Program-made: the position numbers and the translations under genes
Notes under the pieces: generated by a model
Told to the model about the DNA's origin: nothing
Seen by the model: only the letters and a program-made list of their open reading frames with translations
Database searches by the model: none
In this document: positions 1 through 9,546 of the stretch, piece after piece
Layout of the letters: each line of letters starts with the position of its first letter
Numbering within the stretch: position 1 is the first letter of the stretch
Source of the DNA: Enterobacter sp. R4-368
GTDB lineage: Bacteria > Pseudomonadota > Gammaproteobacteria > Enterobacterales > Enterobacteriaceae
Assembly (NCBI RefSeq): GCF_000410515.1
Contig: NC_021500.1
Span: 2,914,001 to 2,978,000 of the forward strand
Direction: 5' to 3'
DNA: 64,000 nucleotides

Positions 1-239
1 TGGAAAAACAGGTTTATCTGGCGCTGGGCGGCCTGCTGCTCGGTGCGGCGATGCTGGGTATTGACGCCACACCAATGGAAGGGTTCGACCAGCGCGAACT
101 GGATCTTGCCCTCGGCCTGCGTGAAAAAGGGCTGACCAGCGTGGTACTGGTGTCGCTCGGTGTTCGCAGCGACAGCGATTTCAACGCCGCGCTGCCAAAA
201 TCACGTCTGCCGCGCGACGAGATTTTCACCTTTATTTAA
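1..239 (+). CDS. Nitroreductase family protein, C-terminal part (NfsB-like)
   Basis: This is the 3' end of a gene that begins before the window; the frame opens at base 3 and about 78 codons remain. The end of the protein contains EGFDQRELD, KGLTSVVLVSLG and LPKSRLPRDEIF, the arrangement found at the C-terminus of E. coli NfsB, an FMN-dependent oxygen-insensitive NAD(P)H nitroreductase acting on nitroaromatics and quinones. The FMN-binding N-terminal part is outside the window, so the exact subfamily cannot be settled. It is convergent with the downstream dehydrogenase. A hairpin at 256-281 (nine-base arms, one mismatch) follows the stop. Confidence 0.75.
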   Translation, partial: EKQVYLALGGLLLGAAMLGIDATPMEGFDQRELDLALGLREKGLTSVVLVSLGVRSDSDFNAALPKSRLPRDEIFTFI

Positions 240-314
240 GCACCTGCGCTACGGCATGCCCCTCCTCGCCGGGAGAGGCATGGCACGTCACACTACTTCC
301 CGCCGGTGTTAGCG

Positions 315-344
315 AAAAAGCGACAGGTTAAATCGTCGCTTTTT
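315..344. terminator. Bidirectional Rho-independent terminator
   Basis: AAAAAGCGAC and GTCGCTTTTT form a perfect ten-base stem with a ten-base loop, giving a T-run on both strands. It lies between the convergent nitroreductase and alcohol dehydrogenase genes and overlaps the last codons of the latter. Confidence 0.8.
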
Positions 345-1521
345 CTGCATTCAGGCCCGGCACGAGGATCACTTTGCGGCAATCTTCGGCATGTTTATCG
401 AAGATCTCATAGCCGCGAGCGGCCTCTTCCAGCGGCAGATGGTGTGTGACGATCTCTTCCGGTTTCAAATGACCAGACTCAATCAGCGGTAGCAAATCCG
501 GCAGATACGCATGCACATGCGTCTGGCCCATCTTGAATGTCAGCCCTTTGTCGAAGGCATCACCAAACATAAACGCGTGGATAAAACCGGCATACACGCC
601 GGGCACGCTGACAATCCCGCCGCGGCGCGTAGCGGCGATCGCCTGACGGAGTACTTTCCCGCTACTGCCTTCGATTTTCAGCGTACTGAGCACCGTTTCG
701 GTAGTGCTGCCTTTGGCTTCGAATCCTACGGCATCGATAACGGCGTCCACACCACGGTGACCCGCCGTGTTTTCAATAATCCAGGCCGCGGGATCGTCAT
801 TTTTATCGAAGTTAATCGGTATTACGCCATAGCGATCGCGGGCAAAAGCCAGCCGGTAATCGCTGTCATCAATCATAAAGATCTGTTCGGCACCCTCCAG
901 ACGCGCACAGGCCGCCGTCAGTAAACCGACCGGCCCGGCACCGTAAATCGCCACGCTGGAGCCGGGTTTCACCTCGGCGTTCTTCACCGCCTGCCAGGCG
1001 GTAGGCAGAATATCGGAGAGAAACAGCACTTTTTCATCGGTCAGGGTGTCCGGCACTTTAAACGGCCCGGTGTTCGCTTTCGGCACGCGCACATATTCGG
1101 CCTGGCCGCCGGGAATACCGCCGTACAAATCGCTGTAACCGAACAGCGCCGCAGGTGGCGTGATGCCTTTGCGATTCAGCGCCGCGCCTTTGCCGGAATT
1201 GGTTTGCTCACAGGCCGAATACTGGTGAAGTTTGCAGAAGAAACACTCCCCGCAGGCAATGACAAAAGGGATCACCACCCGGTCGCCTTTACTGACGGCA
1301 TGAACACCCGGCCCGGTTTCCACCACTTCGCCCATAAATTCATGACCGAATATATCGCCGTGATTGGTGCCCGGTATTTTCCCGTGATAAAGATGCAGAT
1401 CCGAGCCGCAAATTGCCGTTGCGGTAACGCGAAGAATAATATCGTCTGAAGATTCGATAACCGGGTCGGGGCGGTTATCAACGCTAACTTTATGCGCGCC
1501 GTGATAAGTCAGTGCTCTCAT
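328..1521 (-). CDS. Zinc-dependent alcohol dehydrogenase (formaldehyde dehydrogenase-like MDR)
   Basis: A 397-residue medium-chain dehydrogenase/reductase. Catalytic zinc ligands are visible as Cys38 in AICGSD and the GHE motif at His60-Glu61. Structural zinc ligands are Cys90, Cys93, Cys96 and Cys104, and the Rossmann motif GAGPVG starts near residue 194 for NAD(P) binding. The length and the long insert after the zinc lobe fit the glutathione-independent formaldehyde dehydrogenase-like branch, so it probably oxidises an aldehyde or alcohol in the cytosol; the substrate cannot be read from sequence. The ATG at 1521 follows an AGGA ribosome-binding site. It is monocistronic, with its own terminator at 315-344. 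Confidence 0.85.
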   Translation of the reverse strand: MRALTYHGAHKVSVDNRPDPVIESSDDIILRVTATAICGSDLHLYHGKIPGTNHGDIFGHEFMGEVVETGPGVHAVSKGDRVVIPFVIACGECFFCKLHQYSACEQTNSGKGAALNRKGITPPAALFGYSDLYGGIPGGQAEYVRVPKANTGPFKVPDTLTDEKVLFLSDILPTAWQAVKNAEVKPGSSVAIYGAGPVGLLTAACARLEGAEQIFMIDDSDYRLAFARDRYGVIPINFDKNDDPAAWIIENTAGHRGVDAVIDAVGFEAKGSTTETVLSTLKIEGSSGKVLRQAIAATRRGGIVSVPGVYAGFIHAFMFGDAFDKGLTFKMGQTHVHAYLPDLLPLIESGHLKPEEIVTHHLPLEEAARGYEIFDKHAEDCRKVILVPGLNAEKATI

Positions 1522-1706
1522 ATATCCTGGTCCTTATAAGGTTCAGACAGAACTGATAAGCATAGAACAGACCAGAGCAGAAAAATAAAATAGGCAGTAA
1601 TTCTTAATGTCAGCGAAACGGTTATTTGGGGTCACAAAACATTGCCTGTGAAATTACCGTTTCGCTTGCCAGGAGAAAATAAAAATAGTTATCGCCGGGC
1701 AGAGAG

Positions 1707-2240
1707 TTATTTATCGTAATATTTTAGTAATGCGGTTAAATAATCAAAGCCAATACTCTCGACTAAACTTCTCTCTCGCTGACCGCTCCCATTTAGCCAA
1801 CCTTTGATGATCTCGCAATCGACAAAGATGTCATAAATCGTGTCATTCAGCGCCGATAAGTCCTTATCACTGTTAATCCCCAGCACGCCGTTTTCGACAG
1901 GAGTATTTTGAAATAGTGCCCACTGCTTCTGCGCATCCACGATGATAAAGCCGCCATATTCGCGGCTATCATGCATCTGTTTGCACAACCCGGCGATGTT
2001 CACCAGCCAGTCTTCGCGAGAATCTATTACGCCTAAATACGTATAGCTGGTGCTGGCGAAAACATGCGCGCAACCCGTCTCGCCAAAGCAGGCACGAATA
2101 ATTTGCTGCGTTGCCGTTATCAACCAATCTGATGTACAGATGTCGTTATCAAAAAAGAAATAGCGGGAAAATGTCTGTGTAAAAAGGGGGCCAGGAAGAT
2201 TCGCCCCCTTTATTATCATGTCGAATGGATGTTGCATCAC
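1707..2240 (-). CDS. Hypothetical protein, 177 residues
   Basis: An open frame I do not recognise. The protein is acidic to neutral, soluble, without signal peptide or membrane segment, and has several aromatic and cysteine residues (for example FSRYFFFDND and FVDCEIIKGW). The first codon is GTG with ATG next; no convincing ribosome-binding site precedes either, and another ATG lies at codon 8. Base composition is visibly richer in A+T than the neighbouring dehydrogenase and ABC genes, consistent with acquisition by transfer. It stands alone between two leftward transcription units. A stand-alone immunity-type or accessory protein is possible, but nothing in the sequence shows it. Confidence 0.55.
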   Translation of the reverse strand: MMQHPFDMIIKGANLPGPLFTQTFSRYFFFDNDICTSDWLITATQQIIRACFGETGCAHVFASTSYTYLGVIDSREDWLVNIAGLCKQMHDSREYGGFIIVDAQKQWALFQNTPVENGVLGINSDKDLSALNDTIYDIFVDCEIIKGWLNGSGQRERSLVESIGFDYLTALLKYYDK

Positions 2241-2289
2241 GTGTGCCAGGTTGACGAAGAGTGCTCAATAATACCCCTCACGATTGCTG

Positions 2290-3267
2290 TCACTCAATCC
2301 TTTCCACCAAATGGCACGCCACATGATGCCCTGGTTCCACTTCACGCAGCGCCGGGATTTCAGCGCGGCATTGGGCGGTTGCCAGCGGGCAGCGCGACGA
2401 GAAACGGCAGCCGGACGGCGGGCGCGACGGATCGGGAATTTCCCCCTGCACCACAGCGACGGGTTCGCTATCCGGGTCGAGCGTTGGCACCGCCGCCAGC
2501 AGCGCCTGGGTGTAAGGGTGCAGCGGTCGGTTAAACAACGTGTCGCGGCTGGCGGTTTCCACCAGTTGCCCGAGGTACATCACCGCGACGTCATCGCACA
2601 GGTGTTCCACCACGCCTAAATCATGGGAGATAAACAGGAACGTCACGCCGCGATCGTCGCGCAGGTCGGCAAAGAGATTAATGATTTGCGCCTGAATGGA
2701 GACATCCAGCGCCGAAATCGGCTCATCGGCGATGATGAAATCCGGGTTGAGGATCAACGCGCGCGCAATGCCAATACGCTGGCGCTGCCCACCGGAAAAC
2801 TCGTGCGGGAAACGGTTGTAGTGCTGCTGCGCCAGCCCGCAAATCTTCATCACGTCCAGCACCTTGTCGCGCAGCTCTGCCCGGCTGCACAGCTTATGCT
2901 CAAGCATCGCTTCGCCAATCGCATCGCCCACGCGAATACGCGGGTTCAGCGAACTGTACGGATCCTGAAACACCAGCTGGATTTCCGGGCGCAGCGCGCG
3001 CATCTGTTTCGCGCTCAGATCCTGCAGCTCCTGGCCGCGATACTTCACGCTGCCTGCGGTTTTGTCGTACAGCCCAAGCAAAGTGCGGCCAACGGTGGTT
3101 TTACCGCTGCCAGACTCGCCCACCAGCCCGAAAATCGTCCCCTGGCGAATCTTAAAGCTGACGCCGTCCACGGCGCGTAACTCTCCGGTTTGCTGGCCAA
3201 ACAGCCCGTCACGCAACGGGAAGTGCTTTTTCAGCCCTTCCACTTCAATGACATATTGCTCACTCAT
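2290..3267 (-). CDS. Peptide-type ABC transporter ATP-binding protein (OppF/DppF type)
   Basis: This is the second ATPase of a five-gene importer. Walker A GESGSGKTT, the signature SGGQRQR, Walker B IIADEP and a switch histidine in ISHDLG are all present, followed by the C-terminal oligopeptide-transporter zone with cysteines in SGCRFSSRCP typical of OppF/DppF. I start at the ATG at 3267, which overlaps the previous stop as ATGA and gives a protein beginning [12 protein letters not shown]. An in-frame extension upstream to 3348 reads through the preceding gene in another frame and is unlikely. It is the last gene of the operon and energises import of a di/oligopeptide or similar ligand on the cytoplasmic face. 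Confidence 0.9.
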   Translation of the reverse strand: MSEQYVIEVEGLKKHFPLRDGLFGQQTGELRAVDGVSFKIRQGTIFGLVGESGSGKTTVGRTLLGLYDKTAGSVKYRGQELQDLSAKQMRALRPEIQLVFQDPYSSLNPRIRVGDAIGEAMLEHKLCSRAELRDKVLDVMKICGLAQQHYNRFPHEFSGGQRQRIGIARALILNPDFIIADEPISALDVSIQAQIINLFADLRDDRGVTFLFISHDLGVVEHLCDDVAVMYLGQLVETASRDTLFNRPLHPYTQALLAAVPTLDPDSEPVAVVQGEIPDPSRPPSGCRFSSRCPLATAQCRAEIPALREVEPGHHVACHLVERIE

Positions 3268-4244
3268 GCGGTTGGCTCCAGAAGCGTACTGTGAATACAC
3301 GCGGCTTGCCGCGTCTGGCCGATAAGCGGCGGGATCCCCGCCCGGCATGCGTCAGTCGCCCGCTCGCAGCGATCGTAAAAGGCGCAGTATGGCGGCAGCG
3401 CAGCGAGATCCGGCACCTGGCCGGGAATGGAGTAGAGCCGACGCCTGCGCTCGCCCGGAATGGGACGCGCAGCGATCAACCCTTTGGTGTACGGATGCAG
3501 CGGGTTACGCAGCACATCCGCCGTCGGGCCTTGTTCAACGATGCGCCCGGCGTACATCACCACCACATGTTCCGCCATTTGCGCGATCACGCCTAAATCG
3601 TGGGTAATGAGCATCAGCGCCATCTCATGCGCCCGCGCCTGGTCGCGCAGCAGCCGCAAGATTTGCGCCTGCACGGTAACATCCAGCGCGGTGGTCGGTT
3701 CGTCGGCGATCAGCAGTTTTGGCTGGCAGCTCAGCGCCATGGCAATCATGATGCGTTGCAACATGCCGCCGGAAAGTTGATGCGGGTAGCTGCTCATCAG
3801 GCTCTCCGCCCGCGCCAGCCCCACTTCGGTGATTAACTGCGTGGCATGCGCCCACGCCGCTTTGGGTGTTTCACCGCGATGACGAATCAACGGTTCGCAA
3901 AGCTGCTCACCAATGGTCAGAACCGGGTTAAGCGCGGTCATCGGCTCCTGGAAAATCATCGCCAGTTGGTTGCCGCGCAGATCCGCCATTTTTGACGGCT
4001 TCAGGCGCAGCAGATCGGTGCCCTGAAACAGGATTTGCCCGCTGTCGATGCGTGCCGCTTGCGGTGGTAACAACCCCATCAGCGACATGGCGGTGACGCT
4101 TTTGCCGCAGCCGGACTCGCCCACCACGCCGATAGTTTGCCCGGCGTTGATGGTGAACGACACGTCCTGCACGGCGCGCACGCGCCCCTGATCGCCGGCA
4201 AAAGAGAGGGACAATTGATTAAAGGTGACCAGCGGTTCGCTCAT
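3264..4244 (-). CDS. Peptide-type ABC transporter ATP-binding protein (OppD/DppD type)
   Basis: 326 residues with Walker [10 protein letters not shown], signature LSGGMLQR, Walker [13 protein letters not shown] and a switch histidine in LITHDLGV. The C-terminal cysteine-containing region ([14 protein letters not shown]) resembles the OppD/DppD family tail, where such residues coordinate an iron-sulfur cluster in some members. It pairs with the downstream ATPase as a heterodimer. Its start overlaps the permease stop as ATGA and its stop overlaps the next start the same way, so the operon is tightly coupled. Confidence 0.9.
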   Translation of the reverse strand: MSEPLVTFNQLSLSFAGDQGRVRAVQDVSFTINAGQTIGVVGESGCGKSVTAMSLMGLLPPQAARIDSGQILFQGTDLLRLKPSKMADLRGNQLAMIFQEPMTALNPVLTIGEQLCEPLIRHRGETPKAAWAHATQLITEVGLARAESLMSSYPHQLSGGMLQRIMIAMALSCQPKLLIADEPTTALDVTVQAQILRLLRDQARAHEMALMLITHDLGVIAQMAEHVVVMYAGRIVEQGPTADVLRNPLHPYTKGLIAARPIPGERRRRLYSIPGQVPDLAALPPYCAFYDRCERATDACRAGIPPLIGQTRQAACIHSTLLEPTA

Positions 4245-5188
4245 TTCACGCTCCGTTTCATCTTCGGATCCAGCGCATCGCGCAGGCCGTCACCCAACAC
4301 GTTAATCGCAATTACGGTAATAAAAATGGCGATACCCGGCGGCATCCACAGCCACGGGCGGCGCTGAAAATCGATCAGGCTGTTGGCGGCGTCCATCATG
4401 TTGCCCCACGATGGCGTGGGCGGCACCACGCCAAGCCCGAGATAGCTTAGCGCGGACTCCATCAGAATAGCGTTCGCCACCGCCATCGTCGCCATCACCA
4501 CCAGAATCGGGATGGTATTCGGCAATAAGTGACCAAACAGACGGCGACGCGACGACAAACCCAGCACCTGCGTCGCCAGCATAAAATCGCGCTCGCGCAG
4601 GGAGAGAATTTGCCCGCGCACCAGCCGTGCCAGCTTTGGCCACTCCAGCAAACTGAGCATGATCACCACCATGTAGATGCGTGATTCTGCGGAGAAATCG
4701 AGTTCTGACAGCATCGCACCGGCGACAATCAGCAGCGGTAAGCTCGGGATGGTCATCACCAGATCCGCCAGCCGCATAATCAGTTTGTCTGTCCAGCCGC
4801 CCGCATAGCCCGAAACCGCGCCCAGCAGATAACCGAGCGCTACGGAGAGCAGCATGGTCAGCAGACCGATAATCAATGAAATGCGCCCCGCCAGCAGCAG
4901 GCGGGTATAGACATCGCGGCCGAGAAAATCGGTGCCCAGCCAGTGCTCCGCACCGGGTGGTTTGTTGATCATCAGCGCGTCGGTGGCGTCATTTTTCCAC
5001 GGCGACCAGAGCGGCCCGATCACGCACCAGATTGTCATCACCACCAGCAAAAACAGGCACAACATGGCTAAATGATTATGGCGCAGCGCTTTCCAGGCTT
5101 GCCGCCACGGTGAAGGCGTGGCCTGCGCCAGCACCGGGATTTCCGCTTTACGAAGGCGGCGATTGGTTGAAAAAAGCGAACCGAACAT
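4241..5188 (-). CDS. ABC transporter permease (DppC/OppC type)
   Basis: An inner-membrane permease of about 315 residues. An N-terminal cytoplasmic stretch and first membrane span (near residues 38-58) are followed by a periplasmic loop with the GTDFLGRDVYTRL motif typical of DppC/OppC proteins. The binding-protein-dependent transport fold follows, with an EAA-type loop (ATQVLGLSSRRRLFGHLLPN) that contacts the ATPase. The ATG at 5188 overlaps the upstream stop as TGATG; a GTG one codon earlier is possible. It forms the translocation pore with the neighbouring permease. Confidence 0.9.
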   Translation of the reverse strand: MFGSLFSTNRRLRKAEIPVLAQATPSPWRQAWKALRHNHLAMLCLFLLVVMTIWCVIGPLWSPWKNDATDALMINKPPGAEHWLGTDFLGRDVYTRLLLAGRISLIIGLLTMLLSVALGYLLGAVSGYAGGWTDKLIMRLADLVMTIPSLPLLIVAGAMLSELDFSAESRIYMVVIMLSLLEWPKLARLVRGQILSLRERDFMLATQVLGLSSRRRLFGHLLPNTIPILVVMATMAVANAILMESALSYLGLGVVPPTPSWGNMMDAANSLIDFQRRPWLWMPPGIAIFITVIAINVLGDGLRDALDPKMKRSVK

Positions 5189-6147
5189 CACGACCTCACC
5201 CGAATACGCGGATCAGCCCACGCGTAAAGCACATCGGCAATCAGGTTGCCGAGAATGGTTAGCACCGCCAGAAATAGGGTAAAGCCCATCAGCACCGGGT
5301 AATCGCGCGCCGCCAGCGAATCGATATGAATATGTCCCGCGCCCGGCCAGTTAAACACTTTTTCGGTGATGATCGCGCCCGAAAACAGCCCCGGCAGTTC
5401 AAACCCGAGCAGGGTAATAATGGGCAGCAGCGCATTACGCAGCGCGTGTTTAAAAATCACTGTCCGTTCGCGCAACCCTTTGGCGCGCGCGGTGCGGATA
5501 AAATCCATCTTCACCACATCAAGCATACTGGCGCGGAAATAGCGCGTCAGGCTGCCCGCCTGCAACATCACCAGCGCCAGCACCGGCAGCACCAGGTGCG
5601 CCGCCACCTGCAGCACCCACGCCCAGCCACCTTCGTCACTGCCGGTGTTGGTCATGCCGCCGACCGGCAGCCAGTGCAGATCCACCGCAAACCACTTAAT
5701 CAGCAGCAGGCAGAGGAAAAAGGTCGGAAAAGACATGGCGGCGAATACCACCACGCTGACCAGGTGATCAAACAACGAGTTGGGTTTCAGCGCCGAGGCG
5801 ATACCTACCGCCAGGCCGATGCCCCAGTAAAACACCAGCGCCACGCTTGCCAGCAGGAACGAGTTCCAGATGTACTGGTTCAGCAACTGGCTCACCGGGA
5901 TTTGGTATTGCAACGAGAAGCCTAAATCACCACGTAACAACTGGCCGAGCCAGTGCAGATAGCGGGTGAACAGCGGTTGATCGAGACCGTAAATGGCTTT
6001 CAGTTCCGCGGCGCGGGCGGCGGTCAGCGTGACGTTGCCGTCGATAAAGTCGCCCGGCGTTTTGGCAAACAGCATGAAGATAATCAGCGAAGCGAGCAGC
6101 AGCATGGGTACGGTTTGCAGCAGTCGCCTCAGGATAAAATTTCGCAT
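5188..6147 (-). CDS. ABC transporter permease (DppB/OppB type)
   Basis: 319 residues beginning MRNFILRRLLQTVPML, the usual DppB/OppB start: a basic N-terminus followed at once by a membrane span. The rest shows about six spans and the EAA-loop motif ARAKGLRERTVIFKHALRNA near residue 220. It lies 47 bases downstream of the binding-protein gene and one base overlaps the next permease. Together with its partner it forms the inner-membrane channel of the importer. Confidence 0.9.
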   Translation of the reverse strand: MRNFILRRLLQTVPMLLLASLIIFMLFAKTPGDFIDGNVTLTAARAAELKAIYGLDQPLFTRYLHWLGQLLRGDLGFSLQYQIPVSQLLNQYIWNSFLLASVALVFYWGIGLAVGIASALKPNSLFDHLVSVVVFAAMSFPTFFLCLLLIKWFAVDLHWLPVGGMTNTGSDEGGWAWVLQVAAHLVLPVLALVMLQAGSLTRYFRASMLDVVKMDFIRTARAKGLRERTVIFKHALRNALLPIITLLGFELPGLFSGAIITEKVFNWPGAGHIHIDSLAARDYPVLMGFTLFLAVLTILGNLIADVLYAWADPRIRVRS

Positions 6148-6194
6148 AGCGTTCTCATGGCAACTGCCGGGAAGCCCCGGCAGTTGTGATGGTG

Positions 6195-7898
6195 TTACTT
6201 AACGATTTTCACATCCGGCAGGCTGCCGGTCAGGCCGTTGTAGATATCCGGTTTAAAACCGGTGACGCGGGCGCTGCTGGCCGACAAAATTTCGCGGTTG
6301 CCCAGCAGGATCGCCGGCGGATCATCCGCCAGCACTTTATAGAGCTGGTGGTAAATCGGTTTACGTTTTTCCACATCCAGCACTGCGTTACCTTCGTTAA
6401 TCAGCTTATCGACCTGCGGGTTGTTATAGCCGGACTCTTTCGCTTCCGTGCTGTAGTAATCCCACACGCCGTCATGCGGATCGTTTAACGTGCTGGTGCT
6501 AAAGGAGGCCAGGTCATAATTGCCGGCTTTACGCTGCGCCATCAGGGCGTTGAAGTCGACAACCTGCGGTTTCAGCAGCACGCCGATCTGTTGCCAGTTC
6601 TCTTTGGCAATCGGGATCAGCGCGTCGTTCAGCACTTTCTTGCTCACCAGCAAGGTCAGTTCCAGGCGTTTGCCGTCTTTCACACGGATGCCGTCCGGCC
6701 CCGGTTTCCAGCCCGCTTCATCCAGCAGTTTTTTCGCTTGCGCCGGGTCGAATTTGTACGGGTTAACCCCTTCCGTGTTATAGGCCCAGGAGATCGGCGC
6801 AATTGGCTCAATCGCCACTTTGCCGTACCCCTGATACACCACATCAATCAGCTTCTGGCGATCAAGGCCGTAAATCAGCGCCTGGCGTACTTTCACGTCC
6901 TGCAACGCCGGACGACGCACGTTGAATTCCACTTTGCTGTAATCGCTGGATCCGTACAGGTTGATATTGGCGAAACCGAGCATTTTCAGCTGTTCAATAT
7001 CATCCGGACGCGAGGTGAACGCATCGTAGTCCGTCTCGCCGGTCTGGAACAGCTGGAAATTGGTGGACGGATTGGTCACGCGGTAGATAAAGCGCGGCGT
7101 TGGCGGTGTGCCACGGTAGAAATGGGTGTTAGCGTGGAAACGGATCTCCTGGCCTGGAATGTATTTCTCATAGACATACGGCCCGTTGCCCAGTGGTTTG
7201 CCGTGCAGCGTGCGCAGGTAATCCAGATTGCCGCGCTGATAGCCCTTGCCGTAATAGGCTTTGGACAGCACCGGCCCGCCGATTTTCGCCAGCGTCGTGG
7301 CGCCAGGCTGGGTGGTGGTGACCTGTAGCGTTAACGGGTCAATCACTTTCAGACCGCTGACGCTGTCCGCTTTCCCGGCTTTGTATTCCGCGCCGCCCGC
7401 AATATTCGCCAGCGTGATATCCGTGTCGCCATCATATTTCGGGTCGTAAAGCACCGTCAGGGTAAAGGCCACGTCTTCGGCGGTCAGCGGCGAGCCGTCG
7501 CTGAAAGTCAGGTTCGGGCGCAGCTTGATGGTGTAGACCTTGTTATCCGGGCTGACCGCCCAGCTTTCGGCAAGGCCCGGCACCAGTTTGCCGTGGCTGT
7601 CCCAATCGATCAGACGCGAGAAGATGACGTTGGTGACGTTTTCATCCCAACCATTGACGAAGAAGTACGGGTTAAAAATTCCCTGCGGCTCCGAAATACC
7701 GGCTACCACCGTGTCTTTGCGCAGCTTCGCCGCCGCCGGGATCTGGCTGGCGTCTGTCGCCGGTGTGATACCTTCTTTTAAGATCTCATCGGCGAACGAG
7801 GCAGACGAGAACGCCACCACACTGCTGAGTAGCGCGATTTTCAGCGCGAGGGTGAAGCGCGTGGGTTTTGTTTTTAAGCTATTCACGAAGCTGGCCAA
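6195..7898 (-). CDS. Periplasmic substrate-binding protein, family 5 (peptide-type)
   Basis: An extracytoplasmic solute-binding protein (SBP_bac_5) of about 567 residues and the first gene of the ABC operon. The open frame extends to 7979, but the likely start is a TTG at 7898: it has the ribosome-binding site GAGGGAG just upstream and gives a proper signal peptide (basic NSLKTKPTRF, hydrophobic core, cleavage after SSASFA). Family features include FNPYFFVNGWDENV, the LRPNLTFSDGSPLTAEDVAFT segment that follows domain I, and the DVKVRQALIYGLDR block. The ligand is unknown; oligopeptides, opines or glutathione-like compounds are all possible for this family. Confidence 0.85.
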   Translation of the reverse strand: MASFVNSLKTKPTRFTLALKIALLSSVVAFSSASFADEILKEGITPATDASQIPAAAKLRKDTVVAGISEPQGIFNPYFFVNGWDENVTNVIFSRLIDWDSHGKLVPGLAESWAVSPDNKVYTIKLRPNLTFSDGSPLTAEDVAFTLTVLYDPKYDGDTDITLANIAGGAEYKAGKADSVSGLKVIDPLTLQVTTTQPGATTLAKIGGPVLSKAYYGKGYQRGNLDYLRTLHGKPLGNGPYVYEKYIPGQEIRFHANTHFYRGTPPTPRFIYRVTNPSTNFQLFQTGETDYDAFTSRPDDIEQLKMLGFANINLYGSSDYSKVEFNVRRPALQDVKVRQALIYGLDRQKLIDVVYQGYGKVAIEPIAPISWAYNTEGVNPYKFDPAQAKKLLDEAGWKPGPDGIRVKDGKRLELTLLVSKKVLNDALIPIAKENWQQIGVLLKPQVVDFNALMAQRKAGNYDLASFSTSTLNDPHDGVWDYYSTEAKESGYNNPQVDKLINEGNAVLDVEKRKPIYHQLYKVLADDPPAILLGNREILSASSARVTGFKPDIYNGLTGSLPDVKIVK

Positions 7899-7995
7899 AA
7901 TTGCTCCCTCATCAAATGATTGCGTGGAATTTACAAATAATGACGAACGATAAGAGCCGCACCGCACCCTGTCTAACAACGAAAACGTATGGCTT

Positions 7996-8138
7996 ATAGC
8001 TAAACGTCCTTAGCAAACTTATGGCTAACGATTGGTGGGATTTAGCTAAATGGCTGATAACCCGCGCTGCGCGGGCGATGTAAGAGCGTGCCTTAAGCCG
8101 TTCCCGGCAGCGGTTATTTTTTCTGCTTGAGCTAAACC
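7996..8138. promoter_or_regulatory. Cluster of AGCTAAA-type repeats upstream of the ABC operon
   Basis: The region before the importer operon holds repeated variants of TTAGCTAAAC: ATAGCTAAACG at 7996, CTTAGCAAACT at 8009, ATGGCTAACG at 8021, the palindrome TTTAGCTAAA at 8041 and TGAGCTAAACC at 8128. Repetition of one core next to a promoter suggests binding of a regulator, but none is encoded beside it. Confidence 0.35.
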
Positions 8139-8173
8139 TCGGGGGAAACAGCACATTGTGTACGGGGTTTCAC

Positions 8174-8512
8174 TTAGGGGCCTTGCCACTGTAGCGCTGC
8201 CCGCAATTCAGGCGGAACCAGCGAGAATATAGACTTAATAAAATTGAGATGCTGATGATAATTCGGAGAAATATCTGCGTTGCAGTTTACAACATAATAC
8301 CTCGCCTGGTGATTTAAAAACCAAATGTCATGCTCAACAACGTCGGGTATTAGCAGTGTCGGCATGAGATTATGCAGTAATTCCGCCTCAAAAAAACAGG
8401 ATGTGTCCTGTGCTTTTATTTCCGCACCCTGCGACTGCATATTTCTGATATAGGGTAAAGCCAGCGATAGCATTTCAATATAGATTTCATTCTTCTTCAT
8501 AGGCAAGGCCAT
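8174..8512 (-). CDS. Hypothetical protein, last gene of a four-gene cluster
   Basis: About 112 residues, soluble, without recognised domain. The ATG at 8512 is preceded in frame by GTG at 8515, and an inner start at 8500 (MKKNEIYIEM) is also possible; no clear ribosome-binding site decides this. The gene sits 13-17 bases after the stop of the upstream gene and is probably translated by coupling. Small, acidic, A+T-richer proteins in a row like this often are immunity proteins of polymorphic toxins, but I see no toxin gene here. Function unknown. Confidence 0.55.
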   Translation of the reverse strand: MALPMKKNEIYIEMLSLALPYIRNMQSQGAEIKAQDTSCFFEAELLHNLMPTLLIPDVVEHDIWFLNHQARYYVVNCNADISPNYHQHLNFIKSIFSLVPPELRAALQWQGP

Positions 8513-8528
8513 CACACGTATTGATATA

Positions 8529-8933
8529 TTAAATAATAGGGAGGGTGTTTTTTATATTTTCAGGCAGAAGGTCATATTTCATCGGCACTATTGGGCGCAC
8601 AACCAATATATACGCATTCTCTTTAAAATCATAACTCAACAACCCTTTACGCGACATGGCAATAAATGAGGCCAGATAGCGCTGGCGCTGTTCCTCATTA
8701 GCAAACTCCTCCAGATTTTCCTCAATCACCTCAATATCTGACATCGGTTGCAGCGAAGCAAAATAGTCGAAAACCAATTCATAGTTGGCAACAGAGCCAC
8801 TAAATTCCACCGGAACGGGGCCAACGCCAGCAGTAGCGAAATGGGCGAGTGAACCATCCGGCGCAACGCCAAACCAGTCCAGATCGCATTCCAGGAGTGA
8901 TTCATCCATCGGGATAGTACCGTCGCCGCGCAT
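8529..8933 (-). CDS. Hypothetical protein, distantly related to its upstream neighbour
   Basis: About 134 residues. I start at the ATG at 8933, two bases after the stop of the preceding gene; the longer open frame to 9062 only overlaps that gene. Near the N-terminus LDWFGVAPDGSLAHFATAG resembles HTWFAADKHGRIAVMVNNC in the upstream protein: a WF pair, then G, a hydrophobic-Ala step and a second G before P. I therefore read the two as tandem divergent paralogues. No signal peptide or membrane segment. The function is not recognisable. Confidence 0.6.
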   Translation of the reverse strand: MRGDGTIPMDESLLECDLDWFGVAPDGSLAHFATAGVGPVPVEFSGSVANYELVFDYFASLQPMSDIEVIEENLEEFANEEQRQRYLASFIAMSRKGLLSYDFKENAYILVVRPIVPMKYDLLPENIKNTLPII

Positions 8934-8934
8934 T

Positions 8935-9543
8935 TTAGTGGCCCGCGAACATGGCGGGAAACCAGGTATTGATTTGGCGATTATCCAGTAACCTGTCTTT
9001 TTCGAAATCAATAATGGTCGAAACGGCAATACCCCGGCGAAGCGGTTGAGGAAAATCATCAACCGATGCGAACACTGTAGGGACTAAGAAGCGGAAGTAA
9101 TCGCCCATTTGCGTCGTACCTTCATACCCGACAGGGTAATCCTCACCGGGACTGGAACCTTCTACACCAAAATAAAGAAACATCCCTTTATTGATAGCCA
9201 GATTAACATCACTTTGCGACCCTAACCGCTGCCAGTCCTGTTTGAGCTCTTCCGTAATATGTGCTTTATCAGGGTGACTTCTGAATCTTATATGGGAAAA
9301 TAAATCCACGGAAAATGCGCCATTTTTATTCTCTGGGTACGCATCAAAAATGGGCGACTCTTCCCATATAAACTCATTCATATTTTCCAGCAGCGATTCA
9401 ACATCTGTTATTTGTAATAACGCTCTGGGAAGATCGCCAAAACAGTTATTCACCATCACGGCAATACGGCCGTGTTTATCGGCGGCAAACCAGGTATGGA
9501 TCGTACCGAACTCAGGCACCCAATCGATATTTAAGCTGTTCAT
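8935..9543 (-). CDS. Hypothetical protein, 202 residues
   Basis: A soluble protein beginning MNSLNIDWVPEFGTIHTWF. It contains a WF...G...A...G...P pattern shared with the next gene, then an acidic body with many aromatic residues (FIWEESPIFDAYPENKNG, FLYFGVEG). Its start lies three bases after the stop of the upstream gene, so the four genes from 9951 to 8174 form one compact operon. I cannot assign a family; SMI1/KNR4-like or other immunity folds are possibilities, not conclusions. Confidence 0.6.
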   Translation of the reverse strand: MNSLNIDWVPEFGTIHTWFAADKHGRIAVMVNNCFGDLPRALLQITDVESLLENMNEFIWEESPIFDAYPENKNGAFSVDLFSHIRFRSHPDKAHITEELKQDWQRLGSQSDVNLAINKGMFLYFGVEGSSPGEDYPVGYEGTTQMGDYFRFLVPTVFASVDDFPQPLRRGIAVSTIIDFEKDRLLDNRQINTWFPAMFAGH

Positions 9544-9546
9544 TAC

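Noticed and set aside
7912..8154. 80-codon frame upstream of the ABC binding protein
   Set aside because: It overlaps the promoter region and the binding-protein leader, has no ribosome-binding site and no recognisable content.
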